Shown: positions 21,838-33,514, counted from the first letter of the stretch. The stretch: 64,000 nt of DNA from Lasiodiplodia sp. COLG20 (GCA_009801085.1 VNWV01000001.1:558001-622000), one strand, 5' to 3'. Notes: a model not told the origin generated them from the sequence alone. Made by a program: numbers and translations.

Positions 21838-23593
21838 CTACCTATCCATACGCCTCGCCGCTACGTACGACCTCAACGGCTTACTCCAGAGGAAGTAGGC
21901 CCTCGCATCTGCGGTCTGCTCCGACCAGTCGTCCATCTCTGACTCTAGCTCATCCAAGTCACCGTCTGTCATCGAGTGGAGAGGTTGAACCGTCGTGCGC
22001 ACTGCGACGGCCATAGCGTTGGACTTTGGAAGACGTTGTATGCTGTGGCGCTCTTTTCGGACGACGATCCGATCAAGCGCGGCCCCTACTTCGCCGCAGA
22101 AGAAGTCCTTGGGAACCTGCACAAAGAGCAACCTGGCAATATGCTGCGCCTTCTCATTAATTGTATCGGAATTGTATAGGGGGCGGCTGGCGAGGTGAAT
22201 GAAGTGGCGAGTACTGCGAAACTGTTAGAAGAACAGGTAGGTCATGGTAGTATTATGAAAGCCTTGCTGGAGAGTGGGCTTACAATGTGTCGGTGACAAC
22301 CTCTCCTCCATGCAGCGGCAGCGAAAAGCCCGAGTCGAAATGGCCCGGCTGACCAATCCGCTCAGCTAAACGCCAGCCTGAAGGGAAAAGGGCGGCGCCT
22401 GCGACACTGGTCGGTTTGATAGCAGTTAACAATAGTCTCAGTGTGCCATAAAAAAAAATTCTGTTGCAAGGCATAGAAAGGGGGAAGTAAACTCACAGCC
22501 TCCACTCCTCACCACCCTCACCAGCACCCTTCATGAACAGACCGACGTCCTCCAGAATCAACTTCGCGACCGCCTCCAGCGGGCCCACACCAAGCTCTCC
22601 GCCCACGACGATATCCTCGCCCACAATCTTATTCTTCACCACCTTGCTCTGCTCCTCCTTGCCACCACCGCGACGGGTCAGCGGCCTCCATCCTCGGCGC
22701 TCAGCACCACTCGCCCTGGCTCCTCCATCATCCTCACCAGCCGCACCGAAGCAGGTGTTCTCAAGCAGGAGCTTACGGGCGCTCCTCCATCTGCCTTCAT
22801 TAGGCTCGTATCTCTTCAGTTCTGCCAGAACTACATCTAGCAGCTCGTTACACGCTGCCTCGGCCTCCGGCAGGCAGAACAGGGCCTCGCAGCGGTACTG
22901 GGGAGAGGACAGGATCAAGGAGCGGGCAATGTGGTACATGTGGTAAGACTTCGAGGGGCAGAGAGGGCTGGTGAGCCAAAGACTGGTGATCTCTTCTTCT
23001 TCGTTACCCGCGACGCCGGCGCGGCTGGTCGCAACCGTGCCCGTGCCCGTACCCATAGCATCCGTCGTCTCCGTCAAGCGGAGGTTGTTCCTGCTTCTGA
23101 AGAGCCTGCTGCTGCCTGCGACGGGCCTGCTGTTGGCTATGCGGCGTAGAGGCGCTTGCTGTGCCGCACGTGACTCGTGCTGGAGCGGAGGAGGTAAGGG
23201 TGTGATGGCGAGGTCGTCCTCTTCTTCTTCATCGTCATCCAAGGGCATGCGGTACGGGATCACGGATGAAGCTTGGTTATTCGCCATTGTAGAGTAGGGT
23301 ATGGGTGAAAGTTCTTTGAGGTTTCTTGTGTCGCTACCAGCTGGCCTGGACGTCTCTGAATAGTCTTCAAGTGTGGCCCGAGGCAGCTCTTGAAGCTCGA
23401 TGTCAATGTCAAAAGCTGGCTGTTGACGGGGCCGGCGAGGAAACGGGCTGGCGAGGAGGGGAAATCTGGTTGTAAGCTTCTCAAGGACGATCTGCGCTGT
23501 GCGAAAGGTTATGAAAGCCAGGCAAGTGAAGGTAAGACACCACAGAGAACCGGCGAGGAATAGAGGAATGAGGTTGCCAGCTTTCATTCGCAT
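21838..23593 (-). CDS. Orphan membrane-anchored protein of unknown function (about 531 aa, three exons)
   Basis: Minus-strand exons 22497-23593, 22284-22406 and 21838-22213. I do not recognise the family. After MRMKAGNLIP comes one hydrophobic segment (about residues 9-30), giving a probable signal anchor. Then follow a long low-complexity region with an acidic DDDEEEEDD run, a region with Cys-containing helices (YHMYHIARSLILSSPQYRC) and a more globular C terminus: LFPSGWRLAERIGQPGHFDS, TRHFIHLASRPL and FVQVPKDFFCGEVGAALDR. The 90-nt first intron was chosen by frame and by a TTAAC branch-like site; closer acceptors after a T9 run would make an implausibly short intron (36 nt) or use GAG. The acceptor of the second intron (CGCAG at 22214) is set by frame. 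The end is well supported by composition; exact junctions are moderate. Confidence 0.65.
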
Positions 23594-25194
23594 CAGCGGC
23601 TTATGGACTTTTGCAGCGACTCTCCTACTGTATTAGCGTTCATGCTAGCTCGGTGTCGTACAATTTGGAAGTGTCTTGCGTGCAGATATCGCGGGTGCAG
23701 ATCAGATGGTTTCCAGACATTCCACGCGCCTTTCAACAAACTTACCTGACAGCCAAGGGGAGGAAGAAAGGGGTCTTCAACGGCGTGAATTCGCGTTGTT
23801 CTGGTTCGAGACCTCGAGGGGGGGAGGGGTTGCTGCGCTGAGTCGATGGAGCAGTGTCGTGTTCAGGACCGTGTGCTCAGTGGTGCTGGTACGGCGACGA
23901 TGCTATGAGCGATAGCACAATAGTACCGCAAGAGATTCCGTGCGCTGTTGGTGTTAGGGGGACCAGCGCATGTGTAGGCGCTTGCTGTCACGTAGGGCCG
24001 GTGCAGTCGTATCCTAAGAGTTGCTGCATGCGCATTCGCGGTGGGAGAGTCGCAAGCTGCGGTTCGGGGTTGAATGTCGACTTGATAAGATGCGCCACGC
24101 GCACTCCAAGCAGAATGATTGGGATGAAGGAAGCTGTACTTCGTACACAATGGAACGTCGATGTTGTTGGGGCTGACGAGGTGCGCTGCGGAGGGCGGAG
24201 TGGTAGTGGTTCTTTTTTTTTTTGGAGGCAGCACCAAAGTAGTCTACACGCGCGCTACTACTACGCACATGGAATCCCAAAGAAGCGCCGCAGCATCGTC
24301 ATTGGCCGCATGCAACTCTGGTAGCCCAGGTCATCATGGTGGCTCGTGCTTGTCCATAGCCCGCAATGTAGGCGCAGCACAGCACAGCAGACCATCCATC
24401 GCTTAGTCTCTGGGCCATATGATCGGGTTTCCATAAGGAATTGCCATTGGAAGAAGAGAAGAGAGAAACTCCGCAATCTAGATAGTCCTTGAATGGCAGC
24501 TCGAAGTTGTCGCTGTGCTGACCAGTCTGTGGGCGTCAGGAGTACGGCGATTGTGTACCTCAAAGCCCAGCGCTTGGCATCGCTTTCTTGCACCACCGCC
24601 AAGGACAATTCAACTTAGCTAGGAATAACCTTGCCCATCCTGTTTGCGACTTTGATCGCGTCGGCTCTATAGATACAGTGTCGTCAGCCGTGTTGGAATC
24701 CGAGTACCAGGCAACCACTGATATTGCACGCACGAATGATGCACCTACTTCGCTGACAATGTGGCAGCAGTAGACCACACCCTCTATGATTCGCGAGTGA
24801 TTGTGGAAGCTCCGCTCGGACTCTGAAATCCTCTATGCGGGTATATAGTAATCCAGCCAGAGCTTTCAAGGGAGACTCCAGCGAATGAACAGTCGCTAAC
24901 CCATGAATATGAACGTCTAATGTGACTAGGAGATTCTGGCGCGAATGGCATTGTGCGGGTTCTGAGTTGGTCGGACAACAGCTGCGCTTACTGCGGTCTT
25001 CTTTGGCGCATTGACCACAATATTTCCGTAGACAATCACCTCTTTCTTTTCTACTTCTTCCTACGCAGTGCAGGTCGAAGATTTTACTCACTGGGCACTG
25101 GCACGATACCTACTCTACGTTTAAGCCCTCGCATATTCTGGATTAGCTTCTCTCTGCCAATCCTCTTCTCCATCTACAACGCTATCCGTTCACG
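23594..25194. other. 1.6-kb intergenic region between divergent genes
   Basis: Only short, overlapping frames are present. A T10 run lies near 24211-24220. The right 200 bases are pyrimidine-rich and lead into the ATG at 25195. Promoters of both flanking genes must be here; no exon is supported. Confidence 0.4.
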
Positions 25195-26040
25195 ATGGCC
25201 GATCCCGACAGCATCAGCTCCTCCCCTGCCCCGACCGAGCGTCTGAAGGCCACCTCTGGTACCAACCGTGGCAAAAAGCGCCCTCGCGCCAGCACTGGTC
25301 CGGGAAAGGAGGATAAGAAGAACAAGAAGCGCAAGGACAACGCATCCTCCCCAATTCTCAAGGACGACAGTGAATGGGGGGACAGTCTGAACGAACTTGG
25401 AAGCATGGCTGACATCGAGGACAACAACGAGGACCACGACAACGACACCATCTGTGCCGACATTGACAATAACCACGGTTTCAACGTTCCCAAGACCCAT
25501 CTGCCCGATATCAGGGAGGCCGGCAACACTGGCAATGTCACGCACAACTTCGCGACCATGCCTATTACAAGCCTCAGTGGAGCTGCCTCGTCCACCCCGT
25601 CAACTCCGCCCACCAAGAAGCAGCGCGCTTGTCCGGACAAGGCACAGAAGGAGGCTAAGGATGCTGCTAAGGCAGCCGAGGAGGCTCAGTTCATCGCTGA
25701 CTGCAAGGAAATTACTAGGCGCGCTGCTGCGATTAACGAAGACCCAGAGACTGAGACTGCTGCGACTACGGCTTCTACCTTTAATGGTAATAAGAATACA
25801 CAAACCTACACTGCTGCCGTTGATTCCAAGGAGAACAAGAACCAGGTGAACGAAGTCAAGGCTGGCAACAAGGCCAAGGCCAGCCAGAACGTCGCCGATA
25901 AGGTTGGGAGCAGCTCGGGATCGACGGTTGAGCCTGGTGCTTCCGACCCCGAGGGCAGCACCGCACCCCAGTCTGGTCGCGAAGGAAGCGACGATAGCAT
26001 TCTCAGCAACATCACTGTCGTCTTTCGGCCTCGCACTTGA
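25195..26040 (+). CDS. Hypothetical disordered, Lys-rich, probably nuclear protein (281 aa)
   Basis: Single exon, with the start at ttcacgATGGCC after a pyrimidine-rich leader. I do not recognise a domain. The protein is strongly polar. Basic clusters GKKRPRAS and KKNKKRKD near the N terminus look like nuclear localisation signals. An acidic Asp/Asn-rich middle follows (DIEDNNEDHDNDT), then an Ala/Lys-rich helix (KEAKDAAKAAEEAQFIADCK), then a Ser/Gly/Thr-rich tail ending ITVVFRPRT. Codon use and the absence of stops over 846 bases support a real gene. No paralogue is seen in the window. Possibly lineage-specific. Confidence 0.72.
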   Translation: MADPDSISSSPAPTERLKATSGTNRGKKRPRASTGPGKEDKKNKKRKDNASSPILKDDSEWGDSLNELGSMADIEDNNEDHDNDTICADIDNNHGFNVPKTHLPDIREAGNTGNVTHNFATMPITSLSGAASSTPSTPPTKKQRACPDKAQKEAKDAAKAAEEAQFIADCKEITRRAAAINEDPETETAATTASTFNGNKNTQTYTAAVDSKENKNQVNEVKAGNKAKASQNVADKVGSSSGSTVEPGASDPEGSTAPQSGREGSDDSILSNITVVFRPRT

Positions 26041-26648
26041 GTCTACGAAATGGACGGGACTTGCGTTGAGAGGGTAAGGTTACTGCTTAAACTAGGTCAC
26101 CATGCCTCGATTAATTTCACGTTGTCGAGTATAGATGTTCACTTCTTGTCTGGCCTGGAGAGACTCGGGGGTACTGATGCTATTTTGACGTTTCAATAGA
26201 CTAAGACTCAGATACACGGAGGGGAGGCGCTGAGATATCGGCCTTGATGCAGTCTGCTTCTTTCGAAGAAGAGACTATAAGAGTGGCTGCTTTTGCAAAA
26301 AGGGCTATCGAGAGTAGAAGACGGCATCCCAGATGGCCAACTTCCAGACAGCACTTCTAAGAAAAGAAAAAGGAAGAGGGGGTCTTCGAAAGAAGGCTAG
26401 TACGGGCCAAAGCAAAGCTGTCCGCCGAAATACTCCATAGCAAACCTGCTTTCCTATTACTTTCGATAAGCCTTTGTCCATCGATGCTACCCACCCCAAA
26501 TACACTCAGAGCGGACCTGCCCCTAACTCTCACAGCAAAGATCAATTATGCACAAAAAAGAAATGAAAAGAGCAATCAAGGGGGGGTCATTCAGTCCAGC
26601 GCAGCTTAGAAGAATTCCTCTCTCTCAATCGTTCACATACCACACGCA
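26041..26648. other. Intergenic region between convergent genes
   Basis: These 608 bases lie between the 3' ends of the disordered-protein gene and the convergent DUF7730-like gene. No exon is supported; the content looks like 3' UTR sequence. Confidence 0.4.
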
Positions 26649-28031
26649 TCAACAGGTTACCGAAGCACGCAGCTCTTGCGACTTTCCAGGCGGGGCACAT
26701 ACGATGCTTTGAAGACGATTCCTCAAACCCGAGGGGCGATGGGCGTCGCAGCGCAGTGCCCCATGCAAGCTCTCAAGCTCCACTGCGACCTCGAACTTCT
26801 TCAAGCCCCTCAAACAGTCGGCCACGGGCATTAGCAAGCCCTCCTCTTCCGCCAGCGCCGCCTCGTCCTCCTCCTCGCCACCGCCGTGGCCGCTGCCGAC
26901 GAAGCGACTGCCCAGCTCCAGACTCAGCCACACGGCGCGCAGGCCGCTCATGCGGCCGGAGCCCACGACGTCGCGCCACAGCTGGTCCCACCACAGGTGC
27001 GGGGCGCGGGCGTTGGCGCGCTCGCGCAGGCGCCAGCTCCAGCGCACCTGCAGCTCGCGGATGGCGGCGAGGCGGTGCGGCAGCAGGGTGCGGGCGAACA
27101 GGACGAGCGTCTGGGGGTGGTTGGCGTCGAAGACGTTGGCGGCGTAGAGGACGTCGACGGCCTCGCGGTAGGCGCGGCGGCAGGTCAGCAGGAAGGCGAG
27201 GCCCGACGAGAGGTGCGAGTGGTGGCGGGGGAGCAGGTAGCTGGGCATGAGGGAGTGGGGGCGGTGCATGCTGCAGGTGGGGGGTTGGGAGTCGTGGGCG
27301 CGGTGGTGGGTGCTGTAGACGCGGTAGACCGAGTCATCGACGAGGAGCGGCGCCGGGCAGCTTTGCGGGCGGTACGCCAGCTCGGGATCGTTGGCTGCGG
27401 GGTTCTGGCGGTCCAGCTGTTGTTGGTGCAGCTGCCTCTCGCGCGGGGCCATGTAGGCGGCGATGCAGCGGCGGTCCGGGTCGCCGGCGGTGCGCACGAT
27501 GCTGCTGTCGCCGCTGCAGACGACGTGACCGACGCGGCCCGGTTGGAGTAGTAGATGGATTACTTTCCCCCCGAGAATTTCGTGGTAGATGCGCAAACGA
27601 AGCTCGGCGGGCAGCTTGGCGAAGAATGGGGATTGGTCTTGCGGGAGCGCTGCTGAACTCTTCTCCTTCTTCTCATCGCCATAACCCTCGTCGCCACCGC
27701 AGCTGGTGAGCGGCCTAGGACGCTCCTCGGCAAGAAGCGGCCGCGGGGTATAGTCTTTCTCCAGCCTTTCGCACAGCTCCTCGAACTCGCGCTGCGCTTC
27801 CAAGGGTGAACGGTAATAGCTGCCTCGGTCCCGGTCTGAGGCGCAGCAGCACTCGCGACAGATATCGACGGCAACCAGCACCAGCACCAGCGGGGTCAGC
27901 AGGCAGTAGCCCAGAGGCCTTAAGACCCCGCGGTACAAGGGCCGGTACAGATAACGCTGTCGCTTCGAGGCCATGTGTGATGGTGGAGCGCAAGAGAGTT
28001 CGACATTCGCCCGAGACGAGGAATCAGACAT
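26649..28031 (-). CDS. DUF7730/F-box-like domain protein with an N-terminal hydrophobic segment (460 aa)
   Basis: Single exon from ATG 28031; MASK at residue 20 is an alternative start. The motif SPFFAKLPAELRLRIYHEIL (about residues 135-154) is the F-box-like LPxELRxxIY signature found in many uncharacterised fungal proteins of the DUF7730/2EXR type. The typical second half follows: GLAFLLTCRRAYREAVDVLY and ANVFDANHPQTLVLFARTLL. Before the motif lies a hydrophobic stretch (YCLLTPLVLVLVAVDICREC, about residues 42-61) ending in a cysteine cluster (CRECCCASD), which could anchor or lipid-modify the protein. That is unusual beside an F-box-like motif. A His-rich linker and an acidic GGGEEEDEAALAEEE run lie in the C-terminal half. 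Function is unknown. Confidence 0.8.
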   Translation of the reverse strand: MSDSSSRANVELSCAPPSHMASKRQRYLYRPLYRGVLRPLGYCLLTPLVLVLVAVDICRECCCASDRDRGSYYRSPLEAQREFEELCERLEKDYTPRPLLAEERPRPLTSCGGDEGYGDEKKEKSSAALPQDQSPFFAKLPAELRLRIYHEILGGKVIHLLLQPGRVGHVVCSGDSSIVRTAGDPDRRCIAAYMAPRERQLHQQQLDRQNPAANDPELAYRPQSCPAPLLVDDSVYRVYSTHHRAHDSQPPTCSMHRPHSLMPSYLLPRHHSHLSSGLAFLLTCRRAYREAVDVLYAANVFDANHPQTLVLFARTLLPHRLAAIRELQVRWSWRLRERANARAPHLWWDQLWRDVVGSGRMSGLRAVWLSLELGSRFVGSGHGGGEEEDEAALAEEEGLLMPVADCLRGLKKFEVAVELESLHGALRCDAHRPSGLRNRLQSIVCAPPGKSQELRASVTC

Positions 28032-28207
28032 GCACGGTGAGCTCGAGCAATGTTGAGGTCTATTTACGGAAGGAGTGAGGTTGGCCGCTTAGGCGAGAAG
28101 AAACAGCCGTATACATAAGCCCTTGCCGCCGATCGCTGCCCGTTGCGGGGTAGCACAACGGTGAAGAGCTACCACTGCAGCCTAGCCTTGCCTTCCCAAT
28201 GAGACAG

Positions 28208-29978
28208 CTATTTCTTGGGTGCCACATTCTCCTCATCCCTGCCATTCTCCGCTCCGCTGCTGTTCCCTGGCTCGATTCCTTCAATCTCCAGTCCTTCCTC
28301 TCTCAGTGCCTCCTGCTGCGTTTCCGAGAGCGCGTCAGCATCCAGCGTCATCTTCGGCCCCGTGAACCTATTATTTGTTAGCTCCCGCTCGACCTGCAGA
28401 GGAACCCAACTTACCACTTGCGCGCATCGACAAAATAATACGCCAAACTGCCCAGCCAGACAATGCTGTTCACCACGACGGTATAGTTCATCTCATCCGG
28501 CGTCGGATTGGGCCCGCCCGTCGGGAACATGGACAAGAAGATGCCAAAGATCAAAAACACGATGGCCAGCCACCCCAACGGCGCGCTCAGCTTCCCTGTG
28601 TAAAAGGGGCCAGGCTTGAACTTCTTCTGGCCCCACACGAGGCGGCAGAAGATGGGCGTGCCCCACGCGAGGTTGTTGGCCGCGACAGCGAGCGAGAAGA
28701 CGGCCGAGGCCGCGGCTGCGCCTATGAGGGTCAGCAAACCCAGCAGCGCAGCCAGAAAAACGCAGCCCCAGACGGCGCGCAGGGGGATGTAGCCGAAGGT
28801 CTTGTTGATGGGGCGGAAGAAGCTCGAGAAGGGCAGCGCCCCGTCACGCGAGAAGGCCCACGACTGGCGCGACGCGGCGACAGTGATGGACAGGCCCATG
28901 AGGAACTGCACAACGAACATGAGCGTCATGAAGCCGAGCGCCCCCTTCTTTCCCAGCGCATCGTAGTAGATTTGCGCCATGGGCTGGCCGAAGGGCGAGC
29001 TGACGAGGCTATCGAGGTCTTGGCTCATGCACGCGGCGAGCACGATGCAGATGATCCAGCCGAAGAGCCAGCAGCTGCCGATGGACATGAGGATGCCGTA
29101 CGGCACGGCTTTGGTTGCATTGGCCGCCTCCTCGCTCATGTGAACGCACGAGTCGAAGGCGCCGATGGTCCAGATGGGCGAGAGCCAGGACAGCATGAAG
29201 GCCCACCCCGTCGGCCATGTCGTCAGGTTCGACGTCTCGGTGAAGATGTAGCTCGCGTCGTTGCGCTGGCCGGCCCGGCCGATGGGCAGGGCGATGATGG
29301 TTGCGAGGATGAGCACAAAGTTGGCGGCAACGAAGACAGTCTGCAGCTTGCCCATGATCTTGGACAGCGTCGAGGCCAGCACGCCGTGGCACAGCACGCA
29401 GCCCAGGAAGACAGCATAGATGACGCCGTTAGACGGCTCCCAGTTGCCGTCGCGCGCGATCACTACGACCGACAGCAGCATCAGCGAGAAGCCGTAGTCG
29501 ATCGAACACAGTCCTCCGACGAGCCCGAGCGTGTTGCTGTACCCGACCAGGAAGCTGAGAGCGTTACGCGTCTTGGGCGACGCAAAGTAGTGCGTCCACC
29601 AGTACAAACCACCCGACGTCGGCATGGCGCTGCCTAGATCAGCCATAGCCAGCCCGACTACGAAGATGAACATGGAAGCCAGAAACCACCCCCACACGAG
29701 GCCTGCTGGCCCGGCGGGGATGCTGTAGGCCAACGTGCTGGCAATGGACGGCAGCAGGCCCATGATGGAGAAGGCAATGCCAAACACCTCGATAAGCGTG
29801 AAGTTACGCCGCAGCTCCTGCTTGTATCCGAGGCTCGCTGTGTCGATCGCATTAGCCGGCTTTCTGCAGACGCAGGAGATTACGTACCCAGGACAGCGGC
29901 ATCTTCGTTGCTGGCCAGCCCCTCGGCCACGGCCACGGATGACGCCCGTCGTTCCTTATCCGGAATTGAGTCACCCAT
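28208..29978 (-). CDS. Amino-acid/choline/GABA-type permease (APC superfamily)
   Basis: Minus-strand exons 29888-29978, 28415-29837 and 28208-28367, 557 aa, with introns of 50 and 47 nt. The first splice restores AVLASLGYKQELRRNFTLIE, the standard cytosolic N terminus of the fungal amino-acid/choline transporter group (TC 2.A.3.4: Uga4, Hnm1). About 12 hydrophobic helices follow. Characteristic segments are GGLYWWTHYFASPK, IGAFDSCVHMSEEAANA (the consensus loop after helix 6) and SRQSWAFSRDGALPFS. The last exon adds an acidic cytosolic tail (ETQQEALREEGLEIEGIEPG). The substrate (GABA, choline, polyamine or other) cannot be read from sequence. The plasma membrane is the expected location. The next gene upstream is an MFS transporter on the same strand, 855 bases away, with no evident co-regulation. 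Confidence 0.92.
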
Positions 29979-30833
29979 TGCGTTGGATCGGAAGCAAAGA
30001 GGAGGTGTCAAGTGCAGGTAGGTTGGGCGTATCCCTGGTATAATTTAAGTAGGGACAGGCCGTGTCACCTCCCCACCTTCGGGTTCAGGGCCGCTATCAA
30101 ACAAACGCGTCGCCGTCCAGCTTTCACGGGCGCACAGGGCTGATGAGACAGAAAACGATAAGCGCTGCTGAGGTCAGATAACGTGCGACCACAGCCGGCA
30201 ATGGTCGTTTGGCTAGCAGCGCCGCGGCCAATTTGTACCGCAGCCAAGCTTCTTCAAGCTCAAAAAAGGGCAAAGTAGAGAGATTGGCAGCGATGGCTGT
30301 CGCATGCGCATACCACGTCTGGCTGTTGCACCGTGGGCATGCTGAATGCAGCTCCGAGCGCCGCACTGCGCCCTGACACATAACCCAGCCATCTGCTCGG
30401 GGACAGCCGGCCCAACGCTCCTGATTGGCCGTTGGGGAGAGCGATGGAGAGATGGAGCGAGATAGGGCGGACGTACAGGTGTGTACAGCTTATCAGTAGT
30501 ACCGCCTTCTCCGCACGAGACCCCGGCCTAGCGTGGTGGCGCCTCCGCCCGCGTCGACCATCTCGCTTCGGTTAGCCACATCTCGTCCCTAGTGCACACC
30601 ACGTGAAACTTATCTCGTCTCATTCTACTCTACAGCTCGTGAGCCAATAAGTGAATCAATCTTACCATACTCCTTGGACCATGCAAACTAATGCTCGCCG
30701 TTTCCAGACTATCCCAATGGATGCTCTTTTGGCCATGCGTTGTCGTCCCATCATTGCTCAACTTTTCAAACCTACCGAAATTCATCTCACGTCAGTCCAA
30801 TTGATCCCATCCATCCAATTGTCTCCAGTGTCT
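29979..30833. other. Intergenic region: permease promoter and MFS gene 3' flank
   Basis: These 855 bases hold the upstream region of the permease gene and the downstream region of the MFS gene. Small frames only; no exon is supported. Confidence 0.4.
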
Positions 30834-33514
30834 CTACGAACCCACCCGCTTCTCCTCATCCTCACGCCCAGCCTCGGGCAGCTCTTCATCTAATTCATCC
30901 TCCTGCTCCTGCTGCTTCCTCCTCCCCTTCAACTCGTTGCAGAACGCGCTGTTTGCCCTGATCTCGTCGCCGAATCGCCAGAATACGAACGGAATGGCGC
31001 ACAGGCCTAGCATGACGAAGCCCAGCAGGCTGCACGCCCAGTCGATACCCAGCCGCTCGTACATGGGCCGTGCCGCGAACGGCAACACCGCTCCGAAGAT
31101 GCTCCTCGATGTGCCAGCTGCTGCCATGGCTGAGGCGGCGAAGATCTCGTAGGCATCTGATGTTTAGTCTTGTGTAAGTGTATATACTTTCGGGTCTTCG
31201 GAAGAAAGGAGACAAGACCAAGAGACTGGGAAAGCAGAAGAAGATGGGGAATCCATGTGCGATATTGACGGGGAGGGGAAATGGAGTGAGAGAAAGATGT
31301 GAAGTAAGAAGCAAGAGCATATGGAGGGAAAAAAGGGGGGCAACCCACCGACCAAATAATTCAAAATCGACATGAAGCACAACAAGTACCCCACGCCGAA
31401 CGGCACACCCCCAAACACGGGCACCGCCCAGTGCACCTCCGGGCGTGCTGTCCAGCCCACCCAGAAGAACGAGACGACGATGAACGGCCCGGCCACGCAC
31501 GCCAGCGGCAGTCGCCGCGCCTCCTCGCTGCGCGTCCACGCTGCCTTGCGCGCGCGGGCCCGCGCCAGGAACGCGTCGTACCAGAGATACATGGCGGCAG
31601 CGATGAGGGCACCGAGACCGACTTTTTGTTTTATTGAAGTCAGTGGAGGGATCGCGGTGAGCATGGTCATGGAGGTTGGGACTTACTCGGAAGGAAGGCC
31701 AGCCCGACCTCGCCGGCGTTAAAGCCGTATGTGCCTGCCATGCTGCGTGAGCTTGACTTCTACCTCGGAAAGGGGAGACCGAGTGGTGGGTAGAGATTTC
31801 GAAGTGGAGGAGAAGACTGACCTCCATACATGAGCGGATACGCCTGGAAGAACATGTAAAACACGGCGTACACGAAGGCCAGGTACAAGCACGAAAAAAG
31901 CACGATCCACTCGAACAGCATCATGCGGATCGGCCTCGTCAGCACCACCGTCGCCACGTGCCGCAGGTCGCGCGGCTCCAGCTCGATGGGCGCGAAGATG
32001 TTGGCGTCGCCCGTCTCCTTGCGCAGCCGTTTGGCGCGCTGCTTGAGGATGACGGGCGCGTACGTCTCGGGCGTCGCGAGCAGCGGCACCCACGCCACGC
32101 CGGCGATGATCAGGCCGAGCCAGAAGGCCCAGCGCCAGCTGATGACCGAGATGAAGCCCGAGGCGACGGGGCCGATCAGCGGGCCGAAGGTCGTCGTGGC
32201 CATGAACAAGGCCATGGCTCGCCCGCGGGAAGTGGGCTCGTTGTAGATGTCGGCGATGATGCTGCATTATGGGGGAGATCGGAACCGTCAGTCAAAAACG
32301 TTGTCCTTCAGAAACGCTTCCCCCCGCCTCCTTCGACTTCATCGATTTAAAAAGCATTTGGTGGCTCCCCGTCCTAAGAACTGGACTCCCCACACGGAAG
32401 ACCAAGACTCGAGGAAGATATATGCAACACACTCACCCTCCAGTGACGCTGATCGCACAACTCCCCGGGATGCCTACTAGCAGCCTGAACACCACCAATC
32501 CGGCAAAGGTATCCGCCAGCGCGCAGGCCATCGAGAAAATGGTGAACATGGCGAAGGCAACTATCATGATGTGCTTGCGGCCGTACCACTCTGACATTGG
32601 ACCAAAGACAAGCGGCCCGACCACGTAGCCGACTAGGAAAATGGACGTCGGCAGGACGAGCTGCGCTTGGTTGGTAATGTGGAAGTGGCTGGAGATTTGC
32701 TTCGAGGCTCCGGCAGCGAGGGACGATGATATGGTGCTGTTCATGACGCACGCAATCATGGAGATGAGGGGGAGGGCTTTCTTTCTCTGGAACTTTTGTT
32801 AATGGATTGTTCGGGATTGGTGAGAAAGGAGAGTTGCAAATGTTGGTTGAGGTTTCTCTTTCCCTTTATGTTTCTGTTTGGGGCAAAGGGCTGTTGCATC
32901 CTGATGACCTCTGCTTCTTAAAGCATGCACTTGACAGAGTCTTCACATCGACACTGACACAGCACGGAGTCACGAATGCAGACTCGTCGAGGTTGGTTTT
33001 GGTAGGCATACGAGGTGCATCAAGGACCCAACAGCCATCACAAGACACCCCCTCCCATCTTAGCATCGCAAAATCCAGTCTTCCCGATGCCTCGGGAGAA
33101 AAGAAGTTGACAAGGAAGAAGGAAAGCATAGACAAGCGGTATGCTCGGCTCGATGACTTACCCAAGGCCACTGCGTCGGATCTTCTGGGTCGTTCTTCTC
33201 GAAGGCAATTATCCTCCTCTCTATGGAGCCACTGTCGCTTACGTCGGCTGGCGTAGAGCAGCCAGACTTGTGGTCTATATCCTCGATATCGAGTTGGTCT
33301 TGTACATCGCGGGCATCGATTTCGACCTGTCTCGAAGGAGCATGTGGGAGGTGGACTAGTGTACGCTCAGTCTGACGGATTCACGCAGGTGGGAGAAAGA
33401 GCAAAAGCATCAAGTCAACGTACGGTGCGGGGAGTGTGAGTGAGCAGTGTGGGTGACAATGCCGTTATCGGCATCACGGCTGGGAAGCCGATTGTGGGGT
33501 GTAGGGCTGGACAT
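30834..33514 (-). CDS. MFS transporter, DHA1-type drug/polyamine:H+ antiporter-like (seven exons, 572 aa)
   Basis: Minus-strand exons 33424-33514, 33162-33355, 32437-32786, 32261-32436-flanked 31822-32261, 31687-31734, 31349-31621 and 30834-31156, all phase-consistent; the fourth exon is 31822-32261. Introns are 68, 375, 175, 87, 65 and 192 nt. A cytosolic N terminus ends in DPEDPTQWPW, the usual lead-in to helix 1. Motif A is GPMSEWYGRKHIMIV. The loop IIADIYNEPTSRGRAMALF and the helix-5 motif FGPLIGPVASGFIS are typical of the DHA1 family (relatives include TPO1-like and fluconazole-resistance transporters). The central loop TPETYAPVILKQRAKRLRKE is also typical. The C terminus is highly charged. 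Start assignment and the first intron (acceptor CACTAG) are less certain than the rest; the fifth exon is only 48 nt. Substrate unknown. Confidence 0.87.

Noticed and set aside
23803..23813. GGTTCGAGACC, a match to a tRNA B-box
   Set aside because: No A-box at the right distance upstream and no cloverleaf can be folded around it.
28375..29637. Plus-strand frame of 420 codons
   Set aside because: Antisense to the permease gene; charged, repetitive composition without a domain.
32807..33256. Plus-strand frame of 149 codons inside the MFS gene
   Set aside because: Overlaps the long intron and the antisense of exon 2; no domain.
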